Below, piece by piece: positions 42,415 to 50,447 of a stretch of 64,000 nucleotides of DNA. Source of the stretch: SURF-55 sp040755195 (GTDB lineage: Bacteria > Bacillota > Desulfotomaculia > Desulfotomaculales > Ammonificaceae); assembly GCA_040755195.1 (NCBI GenBank), contig JBFMBL010000001.1, positions 1 to 64,000 on the forward strand. Direction: 5' to 3'. Within the stretch, counting starts at the first letter, position 1. Every line of letters begins with the position of its first letter. Under the pieces are notes generated by a model, which did no database searches, was not told the origin of the DNA, and was given only the letters and a program-made list of their open reading frames with translations. Position numbers and translations under genes: made by a program.

Positions 42415-43110
42415 TTGTACCCACAGATCCCGGCGCGTTTTTCAGAGCACCTGTTTTGCGAAGCGATTCTCAAGGATCCCCGGAAAACGGAGGAAGAACG
42501 CTACGCCGCCCTTTTTTGCTTTGAAAAGGAACTAAAAACCCTGGGCTTTCGTCTGATCGCCGGCGTAGATGAGGCGGGAAGGGGCCCGCTTGCCGGACCC
42601 GTCGCGGCCGCAGCGGTAATACTGCCCGAAGACGCGCGACTCCCCGGCCTGAATGATTCCAAAGCGATCTCCGCTTCGCGCCGCGCCTTCCTGGCGGAGA
42701 GAATCCGCACCCTGGCTGTAGCCTGGGCTGTGGGTATGGCTTCCGCGGAAGAAATCGATGTCCTCAACATACGCCAGGCTTCGTTTCTGGCGATGCGCCG
42801 GGCGCTGGACGGCCTGGCGGTAAAGCCGGACCATGTGGTTGTTGACGGCGGCGCCATACCCGGTTTTCCCCTCCCGCAAACGGGGATGGTTCGCGGCGAC
42901 GCGCGGGTGGCGGCGGTCGCAGCCGCCTCGATCATCGCCAAAGTAACACGCGACGGGCTGATGGAAGAACTCGATGACGCATTCCCCGCCTACGGGTTTC
43001 GCCGCCACAAAGGTTACCCTACCCCCGAACACCTCGAAGCGCTGCGGCGATTCGGACCGACACCCTTCCACCGTAAGAGCTTTGCGCCGGTGAAGCTCTT
43101 GCTGGGATGA
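42415..43110 (+). CDS. rnhB: Ribonuclease HII
   Basis: A 231-residue enzyme that cuts RNA in RNA-DNA hybrids and single ribonucleotides in DNA. Motifs: LIAGVDEAGRGPLAGPVAAA (first catalytic Asp-Glu), HVVVDG, and VTRDGLMEELD with HKGYPTPEHLEAL. The TTG at 42415 is chosen because GAAGGAGGTG lies 5 bases upstream; reading further upstream to 42208 would translate the repeat element. yraN follows 7-10 bp later. Confidence 0.95.
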   Translation: MYPQIPARFSEHLFCEAILKDPRKTEEERYAALFCFEKELKTLGFRLIAGVDEAGRGPLAGPVAAAAVILPEDARLPGLNDSKAISASRRAFLAERIRTLAVAWAVGMASAEEIDVLNIRQASFLAMRRALDGLAVKPDHVVVDGGAIPGFPLPQTGMVRGDARVAAVAAASIIAKVTRDGLMEELDDAFPAYGFRRHKGYPTPEHLEALRRFGPTPFHRKSFAPVKLLLG

Positions 43111-43120
43111 AATTCAGTTG

Positions 43121-43486
43121 ATGAATACCAGCCGGAAACAACTCGGGGAAATCGCCGAAAAACTTGCGGCAGACCTCCTTCGGCGAAAGGGTTACAAGAT
43201 AGTAATCCAGAATTATCGCTGCCGTCACGGGGAAATCGACATCATCGCACTCGACGGGAAAACCCTGGTTTTCGTAGAGGTAAGGGCTAAAGGGTCAACC
43301 GGTTTCGGCAAGCCGCAGGAAAGCATAGGCTACCAAAAACGGCAAAAGATCCGCGAAGTCGCCCGCTATTACTTGACGTACGAGATGCAAAAAGGAAGCT
43401 TCTGCCGTTTTGACGTAGTAGCCGTCCAGTTTGAACCAGGCAGCCGGAAGGTGAAAGAGTTGGAGCATATAATAGACGCTTTTTAG
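43121..43486 (+). CDS. yraN: YraN family protein (UPF0102)
   Basis: A 121-residue nuclease-fold protein with GEIAEKLAADLLRRKGYKIV, YRCRHGEIDIIALDGKTLVF and EVRAKGSTGFG. The E-x-D...E-x-R pattern resembles the PD-(D/E)XK active site of the resolvase-like UPF0102 family; the function is not established. It commonly follows rnhB and precedes yifB, as here. Confidence 0.93.
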   Translation: MNTSRKQLGEIAEKLAADLLRRKGYKIVIQNYRCRHGEIDIIALDGKTLVFVEVRAKGSTGFGKPQESIGYQKRQKIREVARYYLTYEMQKGSFCRFDVVAVQFEPGSRKVKELEHIIDAF

Positions 43487-43501
43487 TTTTGCAGCGGTCT
43501 C

Positions 43502-44239
43502 CTATGCGTCTTTGATCTCAATACCTCCCATCACCGCCCTGCAGTAGATCTTGACCCTCGCCTGCGAGTCCGTGTTCCCTGAACGCACTAACCTCCGGCT
43601 GGCAACGATGCCCCCGGCTTCTTCCCGGAAGAACTTCACCCCGCCCAGGACGGCGGCGCCTTCACACTCCACGTTTAATCCCGGGGGAACCCGTACCTCG
43701 ACACCTCCCATTACGGCCGTTATGCTCAGTGTGGTTTCCCGCTGCGGTATTTCAGCGACGCTGAGGTCGATCTTTGCTCCGCCCATAAACGCGAGGTAAT
43801 TGCCGTCATCGAGTTTCCATCCCTCGTTTTTCAGTTCAAGCCCGCTCATAACCGCCCAGTGTGTGCCGCCGCCGGCGACCCCTCCCCTCAGGATGCTCCA
43901 CCCCAGCAGGATTATCAGGACGGGCCAGAAAACCTTCCAGAAAAGGCCGAAGTTCAACTGATAGTAACCCAGGTTGCTTCCCAGAATCACAGCCCCCAAA
44001 AGCAGCAACACCAAGCCATTCAGCAGCCTGCCTGTACCGAACCTCCAAACAGCGCCGCCGCGATCCAGGCCCGGAACAAGAACGTCCACGCCCCACGCGA
44101 TCAACAACACCGGCCAGTAAACTCGAAAAAGATCACCGATATCCATTGTGAGAAGCCCCAGGTTCTTGAGCAGCCACACAACTCCGAGCGCAATAACGAG
44201 TATGCCTGCAAACATCGGTCTTCTTCGGAATAACCCCAT
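43502..44239 (-). CDS. LiaF-like membrane protein (DUF5668 plus LiaF C-terminal domain)
   Basis: A 245-residue protein: four hydrophobic segments in the first 115 residues (for example FAGILVIALGVVWLLKNLGL and VFWPVLIILLGWSILRG) followed by a soluble beta-helix-like domain with repeated VMGG elements (FMGGAKIDLS, AVMGGVEVRVPPG, VLGGVKF, AVMGGIEIKDA). This is the layout of LiaF-type cell-envelope stress proteins. No two-component system lies next to it. GGGGGAAG precedes the ATG. Confidence 0.85.
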   Translation of the reverse strand: MGLFRRRPMFAGILVIALGVVWLLKNLGLLTMDIGDLFRVYWPVLLIAWGVDVLVPGLDRGGAVWRFGTGRLLNGLVLLLLGAVILGSNLGYYQLNFGLFWKVFWPVLIILLGWSILRGGVAGGGTHWAVMSGLELKNEGWKLDDGNYLAFMGGAKIDLSVAEIPQRETTLSITAVMGGVEVRVPPGLNVECEGAAVLGGVKFFREEAGGIVASRRLVRSGNTDSQARVKIYCRAVMGGIEIKDA

Positions 44240-44590
44240 TCTTCTTCCCCCCTCTTCCAGACGAGTTTATTAAGTGCGGCCATTATTCTTTCAAGTATAC
44301 ATACTCCCTCATGAAGGAAACACCCTTTAAGCCTTCGGTTCGCAGAACAACGGCTGTCCTTACCGGCCATTATACCCGTTTCTTTCCCGTGTTACCAGGC
44401 GGCAGAACCGATATTACCCGCGCGCCCGTTACTTTGAAATGCCTTGCACGGTGCCGTAGAAAATCTATTTCGAACCCCTCGGGCCGGCGAGGCTCCGCTT
44501 GTTTCCGGTTCCAACCGTTAACATTTCGTGCCTACAAAAAATACTCTGTAATTACAAGCTCAACGCGCAATTGGAAGAGGTGGATTTTAA

Positions 44591-44698
44591 ATGATAGCAA
44601 CGCTGCAGGTATTATTCCTGATCGCGCTTATCTTCTTCGCGATCACCTTCTACTTCCCGTGGTTCTGGTTAACTATGGGGACTATTACGCGCGGCTGA
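44591..44698 (+). CDS. Small membrane peptide (35 residues), hypothetical
   Basis: An ATG preceded by GGAAGAGGTGG opens 35 codons: MIATLQVLFLIALIFFAITF then YFPWFWLTMGTITRG. It is a single strongly hydrophobic helix, as in many small membrane proteins of bacteria. There are no homologues I recognise. The ribosome-binding site and the composition support it; its size makes chance possible. Confidence 0.4.
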   Translation: MIATLQVLFLIALIFFAITFYFPWFWLTMGTITRG

Positions 44699-44898
44699 CG
44701 GCATCTCCGGGCGGCCATTGTCACGGTCTACCAGCAGGCTGAGTCGCGGAAACTTCTTATTTCTTCATGCCGGCCTTACAGTTGTAAACTTCTCTTAAGT
44801 ACGAAGACAGGCGCCCAAGAGGGCGCCCCAACATTAATTCCCGCAGTAATGATATTATGCGTAAATAAATATAAAACGTATTCTGAACGGGTTTAGGC

Positions 44899-44949
44899 CT
44901 TGCCGGTCTCTCAGCAACGGAGTGCCTCGTTGTATATACCACCGGCAAG
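44899..44949 (+). ncRNA. Nested stem structure in the yifB leader (candidate)
   Basis: CTTGCCGGT (44899-44907) pairs perfectly with ACCGGCAAG (44941-44949). Inside, CAACG (44915-44919) pairs with CGTTG (44928-44932) around GAGTGCCT. The stem lies 36 bp before the yifB start with no T-tract after it, so it is not a terminator. It could be a cis-regulatory RNA or a short inverted-repeat element. Confidence 0.35.
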
Positions 44950-44985
44950 CATTCTATTTCACTTACGTAAAAGCAGGAATGAACA

Positions 44986-46557
44986 ATGAACACGACGAAT
45001 TTAAGTCCAAAAACTTCCTGGGGGAAAAAGCATTTGCTGGCGATTGTTAAGAGTGTGGCGCTTGACGGCCTGCAAGGTTATATCGTGCAGGTCGAGGTCG
45101 ATATCTCAGGGGGACTGCCCGCCTTCGACGTTGTCGGGCTTCCCGACGCCGCCGTCCGGGAAGCGCGGGACAGGGTGCGGGCCGCGCTCAAAAACGCCGG
45201 TTTCGAGTTCCCGGTACGGCGGATTACCGTGAACCTCGCCCCGGCCGACATCCGAAAAGAGGGACCGGGCTACGACCTGGCACTGGCGGCGGGCATCCTC
45301 ACAGCGACCGAACAGGTTCCCCCTGAAAGCGCGGCCGACTTCGTTTATTTCGGCGAACTGTCTCTCGACGGAACCGTACGGGGCGTCTGCGGTGTATTGC
45401 CGAGCGTGGCTGCGGCGGTGCGCAAGGGGGAAAACAAGATCGTGGTCGCGGCGGCAAACGCCGCAGAGGCCGCTCTCGTGGAAGGCGCCGTCGTATACCC
45501 TGTAGGCAGCCTTCAGGAACTGGTTCTCTTCCTCAGAGGAGAGCAGGAGATTTCCCCTTGCGCTGTAGACGTAGCGGCAATCCTGGGACAACCACGTGAC
45601 GAACTGGACTTCGCGGAGGTCCGGGGGCAGCTTTACGCCAAACGGGCGCTCGAGGTGGCGGCCGCCGGCGGTCACAACGTGCTGCTCGCCGGAAGCCCGG
45701 GAACGGGTAAGACGATGCTGGCGCGCCGCCTGCCCGGAATCCTCCCGGAGATGACCTTCGACGAAGCCCTTGAGGTAACCGAGATCCACAGCCTTGCGGG
45801 GCTTCTGCCCCCCGGAGAACCGCTCTTGACCCGGCGCCCTTTTCGCTCCCCGCACCATACCGCTTCGTCGGTCGCCCTCGTAGGCGGCGGCCGCCTTCCC
45901 CGGCCGGGTGAGGTCAGCCTGGCCCACCACGGCATACTGTTCCTCGACGAGTTCCCCGAGTTCTCGAAAGAAGCGCTCGAAGCGCTGCGGCAGCCGCTCG
46001 AAGACGGGGTGGTAACCGTGTCGCGGGCGGCGGGCTCGATCTGCTTCCCCGCCCGGATAATGCTGGTGGCGGCATGCAACCCCTGCCCGTGCGGCTTCTA
46101 CGGCGACCAGGAGAAGGAGTGCAACTGCTCGCCCCAACAGATCCAGCGGTATCGCAGCCGCCTCTCCGGCCCCCTGCTCGACCGGATCGAGCTTTACGTT
46201 TCCGTCCCTCGGGTAAGGTTTCGAGACCTGGCAGGCGAACCGGCGGGAGAAACCTCCGCGGACGTCAGGCAGCGCGTGGAAACCGCCCGCGCCATACAGC
46301 GCGAACGCTTTAAAGCAAAAAAAGTAAGCTGCAACGCAGCGATGAGCGCCGGGCAGGTAAGGCGTTACTGCGCCACGACCGCGGAAGCCGGGCGAATGCT
46401 TCAAGCGGCTTTTCGGCAGCTTGCCTTGAGCGCAAGGGCGCACGACCGGGTGCTTAAAGTATCGCGCACCATAGCCGACCTGGAAGGAGCGGAAGTCATC
46501 GACACCGCACACATCGCCGAAGCCATCCAGTACCGGGAACGCGACGGGGAGCGGTAG
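44986..46557 (+). CDS. comM: YifB/ComM family Mg-chelatase-like AAA+ ATPase
   Basis: A 523-residue protein. The N-terminal Lon-protease-like domain (LLAIVKSVALDGLQGYIVQV, then DVVGLPDAAVREARDRVRAA) is followed by an AAA+ domain with Walker A AGSPGTGKTMLARRLPG and Walker B HHGILFLDEFPEF, a zinc-type CNPCPCG motif, and a C-terminal domain. In naturally competent bacteria ComM is the helicase that extends recombination branches. The in-frame TTG at 45034, preceded by GGGGGAAAAA, gives the more usual N terminus and may be the true start. Confidence 0.93.
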   Translation: MNTTNLSPKTSWGKKHLLAIVKSVALDGLQGYIVQVEVDISGGLPAFDVVGLPDAAVREARDRVRAALKNAGFEFPVRRITVNLAPADIRKEGPGYDLALAAGILTATEQVPPESAADFVYFGELSLDGTVRGVCGVLPSVAAAVRKGENKIVVAAANAAEAALVEGAVVYPVGSLQELVLFLRGEQEISPCAVDVAAILGQPRDELDFAEVRGQLYAKRALEVAAAGGHNVLLAGSPGTGKTMLARRLPGILPEMTFDEALEVTEIHSLAGLLPPGEPLLTRRPFRSPHHTASSVALVGGGRLPRPGEVSLAHHGILFLDEFPEFSKEALEALRQPLEDGVVTVSRAAGSICFPARIMLVAACNPCPCGFYGDQEKECNCSPQQIQRYRSRLSGPLLDRIELYVSVPRVRFRDLAGEPAGETSADVRQRVETARAIQRERFKAKKVSCNAAMSAGQVRRYCATTAEAGRMLQAAFRQLALSARAHDRVLKVSRTIADLEGAEVIDTAHIAEAIQYRERDGER

Positions 46558-46559
46558 TT

Positions 46560-46625
46560 AAAACAAGTCCTCAGTCGACAGTCCGAAGTCCTCAGTCCAG
46601 AATCAGCGAAATCTTAAACCCAGGA
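46560..46625. repeat. Heptamer array after yifB
   Basis: Units AGTCCTC, AGTCGAC, AGTCCGA, AGTCCTC, AGTCCAG in tandem just after the yifB stop codon. Confidence 0.7.
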
Positions 46626-46664
46626 CATAGGATGAAGAACTTATAAGTAGGCGCAGCCCGGCAT

Positions 46665-46913
46665 CTAGTGGAGAACCTTATCCGACAGGCGTACAATCAG
46701 TCCGGCAAGGATGCGCTTTTCGTCCGGGGTGGCGACGCGCCACATCTCCCGCATCAGGGCCTCCTCCGGTGAATCGGGTTTGACGAACTTCGCCATGACA
46801 TCCCCCAGATGCAGGATGCCGTCTATAAGCTGCTCGTTGGAAAGCCCGGCGGCTTTGCCTTCTCTGATTTTTGAGGCAAGTTCCTTGGGAAAGTTATCTG
46901 CCATGACATCCAT
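46665..46913 (-). CDS. DUF3243 family protein
   Basis: An 82-residue helical protein (DVMADNFPKELASKIREGKA, SNEQLIDGILHLGDVMAKFV, DEKRILAGLIVRLSDKVLH) matching the small DUF3243/YmfJ family of spore formers; the function is unknown. GAAAGGAGGTGA precedes the start; of the clustered ATGs the one at 46913 has the best spacing. Confidence 0.75.
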   Translation of the reverse strand: MDVMADNFPKELASKIREGKAAGLSNEQLIDGILHLGDVMAKFVKPDSPEEALMREMWRVATPDEKRILAGLIVRLSDKVLH

Positions 46914-47459
46914 CAACATTCACCTCCTTTCTTTATGAAAAGTTTTCCCGGCAGAGCGGGTTTTAAACAAAAAGCCGCCCGTCAGGCACGGCCGGAAAAA
47001 GTTCTTGGGATAGAAAAATTGATTTACTCAAAGAATTTACTTTGAGGATTACGGTGGAGGTTGCGTATGGTCCAGATAGGCGATTACCATTTGTGACAGG
47101 GGACAGTTCCTATTTGTGACAGGGGACAGTTCCTTGACAGGACAGTTCTTCCTTGACGCACCTTGTAAAGGTTTTTGCAAACCGGTATAGACATTGGTGG
47201 AGATGCAATCTTTAATCGCGCAACCTCGCAGAGACCCCTTCACCCGTTACGTTAAGACTGTCCTGTCAATTATTGCCGTAATTATACCGCTGGAAGTGAA
47301 TAGCGTCAAGCCAAGGGGAAAAGCTCTTCAGGTTTAGAAACGTGAAAGCAGCCCTTAGAGAAAGCAACATAAGCGGTACGGGGGTGGATTATCCCACCCC
47401 CGCAAACATTGCAACGGTATACGTTATTCTGTGATTTTCGATCATTAAGTCTTTTTTAT
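46914..47459. other. Intergenic region with repeat element, no gene
   Basis: Besides the repeat element at 47089-47269 nothing gene-like is present. GCCGCCC(46973)-type GC-rich sequence and the tail toward selC (47385-47410, GGGGGTGGATTATCCCACCCCC, a short perfect hairpin) are the only other structures. Confidence 0.5.
47089..47269. mobile_element. Tandem 23-mer and 13-bp inverted-repeat element
   Basis: A 23-bp unit (ATTTGTGACAGGGGACAG, then TTCCT) is repeated exactly at 47089-47111 and 47112-47134. Then TTGACAGGACAGT (47134-47146) and ACTGTCCTGTCAA (47257-47269) form perfect 13-bp inverted repeats around 110 bp. GTGACAGGGGACAG-type sequences commonly accompany REP-associated Y1 transposases in related genomes (recalled, not checked). 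No transposase is present, so this looks like a non-autonomous remnant. Confidence 0.5.
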
Positions 47460-47553
47460 TGGCGGGAGTGCGTGGGAATCGAACCCACCGCGGGCGTCTA
47501 ACCCGCCGGCTGGTTTTGAAGACCAGGAGGCCCACCAGGACCCGTCCACCCCC
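47460..47553 (-). tRNA. selC: tRNA-Sec (anticodon UCA)
   Basis: A 94-nt tRNA with encoded CCA. The anticodon arm CTGGT-CTTCAAA-ACCAG carries UCA, which reads UGA. Other tRNA-Sec marks are a 6-bp D stem with a 4-nt TGGT loop, a long GC-rich variable arm (around GCGGGTTAGACGCCCGC), the T arm GTGGG-TTCGATT-CCCAC and discriminator G73. In the 8-bp acceptor stem seven pairs form (one G-U) and the eighth is G opposite G. Its presence implies selenoprotein synthesis; selA, selB and selD are not in the window. Confidence 0.95.
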
Positions 47554-47604
47554 TCAAATCTTGATTATACAGGCGGCTCTTTGCGGTGTCAAAGGGGAGA
47601 TGAA

Positions 47605-47838
47605 GGGAACAGTTACGAGTTACGAGTTACGAGTTACGAGTTACGGGTTAAGTCCTGAGTCCTAAGTCGAAAGTCCTCAGTCCAGGAATCGGGAACGGGA
47701 AACCAGAACGGTGAGTTGCAGGGTGCGAGTTAAAAGAATCCAGGCCAATAGTCAGTAGTCAGAATGATGGGGAAAATACCTTCCGGCTTCTATATTCTGT
47801 ATCTATATTCTATATTCTATTATTCTGTATTCTGAATA
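47605..47838. repeat. Heptamer arrays between selC and rarA
   Basis: GTTACGA repeated about five times, then AGTCCTG, AGTCCTA, AGTCGAA, AGTCCTC, AGTCCAG; later ATATTCT/GTATTCT-type units up to the rarA stop codon. GTTACGA is the reverse complement of the TCGTAAC units at 23.3 and 27.5 kb, so one unit family occurs in both orientations. Confidence 0.85.
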
Positions 47839-47839
47839 C

Positions 47840-49129
47840 TCACTTCCCCCGTTTTTCCCGCAGGGCGCGGAGGCGTTCCAGGCGCTCTTTCAGGGTTGCT
47901 TCGGCGCCGTACCCGGTGGGCTTGTAATAGACGGCGCCGCGGAGTTCCTCCGGCAGGTACTCCTGAACGACGAAGCCGCCCGGGTAGTCGTGCGGGTATT
48001 TGTAGCCCCGACCGTGGCCGAACGCCTTGGCGCCCCGGTAGCCGGCGTCCCGCAGGTGGGTGGGGACGTAACCGGTCTCTTTCTTCCTCACGTCCTCCCT
48101 GGCGCGCTCTATCGCCAGGTAGGCGGAGTTGCTCTTGGGCGCGAGAGCGAGGTAAACCGCGGCCTCGGCGAGAATGATCCGGGCTTCGGGAAGTCCGACG
48201 AACTGCACCGCGTCGGCGGCGGCCTGCGCGAGCCCAAGCGCCCGCGGGTCGGCAAGCCCGATGTCCTCGGCGGCGCTTATCACCAGTCGCCTGGCGAGAA
48301 ACTTAACGTCTTCCCCCGCCTCCACCGCGCGCGCCAGGTAGTGAAGGGCGGCGTCGGGGTCGCTGCCCCGGATGGATTTGATGAAGGCCGAGGCAACGTC
48401 GTAATGGGTGTCGCCCGCTTTGTCGTATTTGAGCGCGCGCTGCTGGATGCACTCCTCCGCGACGGCCAGGTCGATCACGACGGTCCCGCCGGGTCCGGGC
48501 GGTGTCGTCAACACGGCCAGCTCGAGCGCTCCCAACGCCACCCTGGCGTCCCCCGCGGCCGCAACGGCGATGTGGTTAAGCGCCTCTTCTTTTAGGTCCG
48601 CGTCGTATTCCCCGAGGCCCCTTTCCGGATCGGTAAGCGCGCGCGTGAGGATGGTTTTGAGATCGTCGGCGGACAGCGGCTCAAAGCGGAAGATCGTTGA
48701 ACGCGAGCGCAAAGCGCCCACTATTTCGAAATAGGGGTTTTCGGTGGTGGTGCCGATGAGGGTTATTACGCCCTCTTCGACAAAAGGCAGGAGCGCGTCC
48801 TGCTGGAGCTTGTTCAGGTGGTGGATCTCGTCCAGACACAAAACTGCCGGTTCCCGCGCTGCAACAGCACGGGCGGCCACTTCCCGTATTTCCTTTACGG
48901 TGGTGAGAGCGGCGTTCAGACGGACAAAAGGACGGTCTGCCGAGGAGGCGGCCATATTCGCCAGAGCGGTCTTCCCGGTACCGGGCGGCCCGTAAAAAAT
49001 GGCCGAACTCAGGCGCCCGGCTTTGATCGCCCGGCGCAGGAGTCCTCCCTCTTTCAGCAGGTGCTGCTGGCCCACGAATTCATCGAGGGTGCGCGGCTTA
49101 AAACGCGCGGCAAGCGGCGGTCTTTCCAC
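47840..49129 (-). CDS. rarA: Replication-associated recombination protein RarA (MgsA)
   Basis: A 429-residue AAA+ clamp-loader-like ATPase that acts at stalled forks. Start RPPLAARFKPRTLDEFVGQQ, Walker A GPPGTGKT (47-54), Walker B CLDEIHHLNKLQQDAL, sensor 1 GTTTENPYFEIVGAL, and the C-terminal tetramerisation domain with GYVPTHLRDAGYRGAK and YKYPHDYPGGFV. The GTG start has GGAGGG upstream. Confidence 0.95.
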   Translation of the reverse strand: MERPPLAARFKPRTLDEFVGQQHLLKEGGLLRRAIKAGRLSSAIFYGPPGTGKTALANMAASSADRPFVRLNAALTTVKEIREVAARAVAAREPAVLCLDEIHHLNKLQQDALLPFVEEGVITLIGTTTENPYFEIVGALRSRSTIFRFEPLSADDLKTILTRALTDPERGLGEYDADLKEEALNHIAVAAAGDARVALGALELAVLTTPPGPGGTVVIDLAVAEECIQQRALKYDKAGDTHYDVASAFIKSIRGSDPDAALHYLARAVEAGEDVKFLARRLVISAAEDIGLADPRALGLAQAAADAVQFVGLPEARIILAEAAVYLALAPKSNSAYLAIERAREDVRKKETGYVPTHLRDAGYRGAKAFGHGRGYKYPHDYPGGFVVQEYLPEELRGAVYYKPTGYGAEATLKERLERLRALREKRGK

Positions 49130-49220
49130 TTTCCCTCCGTCGGTTACCCGTACTTCGACGGGTAAGAGCTATTAACGAAACCCCCTGCTACCGTCCGGCT
49201 GAAATTGATCACAAGAAAGC

Positions 49221-49559
49221 CTACTCCTCCGCGGCGACCCGCTCGAACATGTTGAGATCGATGGTAACGCTGGCCGGGTTTTCGGTAACGTTTTTGACCC
49301 GCGCCCGGAAATCGGGCTTTTTCAAAAGGCACTGCCAGAGGGTGGTCCCTTTATAGACGGCGGTCTTATCCATAACCACCCACTCGGGATCGCCGGGTCC
49401 TTCAACGTAAACGAGCAGGTTGCCCTCGCTCTCGATACGAAAGGCTATCGCTAAAACAGACGCCCTGAATTGATCGAAGGTCACCTGCTCCCCTGGAGCA
49501 AGCTGGAGGTTGGAACATAGATTAACGATTTTGGCCTGCATGCTTGGAACCTGAAACAT
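49221..49559 (-). CDS. Hypothetical protein, 112 residues
   Basis: I do not recognise this family. It is a soluble, mixed alpha/beta protein without cysteine clusters (one C at 14, one near 79) or membrane segments, containing FRIESEGNLLVYVEGPGDPE, then WVVMDKTAVYKGTTLWQCLL. CCAGGAGGAAAAC precedes the ATG, so it is probably a real gene. It sits between rarA and rubrerythrin on the same strand. Confidence 0.65.
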   Translation of the reverse strand: MFQVPSMQAKIVNLCSNLQLAPGEQVTFDQFRASVLAIAFRIESEGNLLVYVEGPGDPEWVVMDKTAVYKGTTLWQCLLKKPDFRARVKNVTENPASVTIDLNMFERVAAEE

Positions 49560-49751
49560 GTTTTCCTCCTGGGTTGTAAAATTTTATTGGAAAAGTTTTT
49601 GCTTTTAAATTATAAGCCGTTTAACCTTGCCCGGCAAGTACAAGGCGGAAATCAGGAGGAATTATTAACCTGAAGCCAACGATTTGAGCGGCGGGGTGTG
49701 AGAAGTTCGAAGTGGGAATCGAAGGCGGAATTCGCCATGCAAATCGGCCTC

Positions 49752-50285
49752 CTAGTAGTTTTCGCAGAGAGGCTCAAAATAAGCCCTGGGATGGGCGCAG
49801 ACCGGGCACTCGTCCGGAGCCTCGGGCCCCTCGTGGACGTATCCGCAGTTGCGGCATTTCCAGCTTGCGGTTTTAGCGTTTTTAAAAACCGTCCCGTTTT
49901 CGACGTTTTCCAGAAGGCCCTTATACCTGCGCTCGTGGTTTTTTTCGACTTCAGCCACCTTCCGGAAGAAAGCGGCGATCTCCTTAAAACCTTCTTCCTC
50001 GGCGATGCGGGCGAATTCCGGATACATTCCGGTCCATTCGTGATTCTCACCTTCCGCGGCGGCTTTAAGGTTCTGTTTTGTGGCGCCGATGCCGTTCAGA
50101 AACTTGAAGATGCGCTTGGCGTGCTCTTTCTCGTTGTCCGCGGTCTCCTGAAAAATCGCCGCTATCTGTTCGAACCCCTCTTTGCGGGCCGCGCCGGCAA
50201 AGTAAGTATATTTATTGCGGGCCTGCGACTCGCCGGCAAAGGCGGCCCAAAGATTAGCCTCCGTACGGCTTCCTTTAAGATCCAT
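49752..50285 (-). CDS. rbr: Rubrerythrin
   Basis: A 177-residue non-haem iron peroxidase of anaerobes. The ferritin-like four-helix domain has the di-iron ligands in AGESQARNKYTYFA, DNEKEHAKRIF, EEEGFKEIAAFF and VEKNHERRYKGLL, then a C-terminal rubredoxin domain with KCRNCGYVH and CPVCAHPRAYF. The ATG at 50285 is preceded by GGGGGAAGG. It detoxifies hydrogen peroxide using electrons from rubredoxin-type donors. Confidence 0.96.
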   Translation of the reverse strand: MDLKGSRTEANLWAAFAGESQARNKYTYFAGAARKEGFEQIAAIFQETADNEKEHAKRIFKFLNGIGATKQNLKAAAEGENHEWTGMYPEFARIAEEEGFKEIAAFFRKVAEVEKNHERRYKGLLENVENGTVFKNAKTASWKCRNCGYVHEGPEAPDECPVCAHPRAYFEPLCENY

Positions 50286-50447
50286 CGACCTTCCCCCTTT
50301 TTCCATGATGCATATTCTACCACAAAATCAGCGACAAGAGCAAAACTCACATAAAGAATAAAACGCCGTCATTCGAAAAACCTAAGAGATAAAATCAAGG
50401 CCTTCCTGCGTTTTTCAAGAAGGCATTCGAAGGGAAGGTTTTCCCTC

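Larger units (their letters stand above)
44240..44985. other. 746-bp gap with a small ORF and structured elements
   Basis: No conventional gene. It holds the 35-codon ORF at 44591-44698, a GGCGCCC-AAGA-GGGCGCC hairpin at about 44811-44828, and a nested stem structure at 44899-44949 listed separately. The rest shows nothing recognisable. Confidence 0.5.

Noticed and set aside
44311..44742. A 143-codon plus-strand frame before yifB
   Set aside because: No ribosome-binding site, biased composition, no family; the shorter 35-codon frame inside the same region is better supported.
47049..47243. A 64-codon minus-strand frame over the inverted-repeat element
   Set aside because: It runs through the tandem 23-mer repeat, so most residues are repeat translation.
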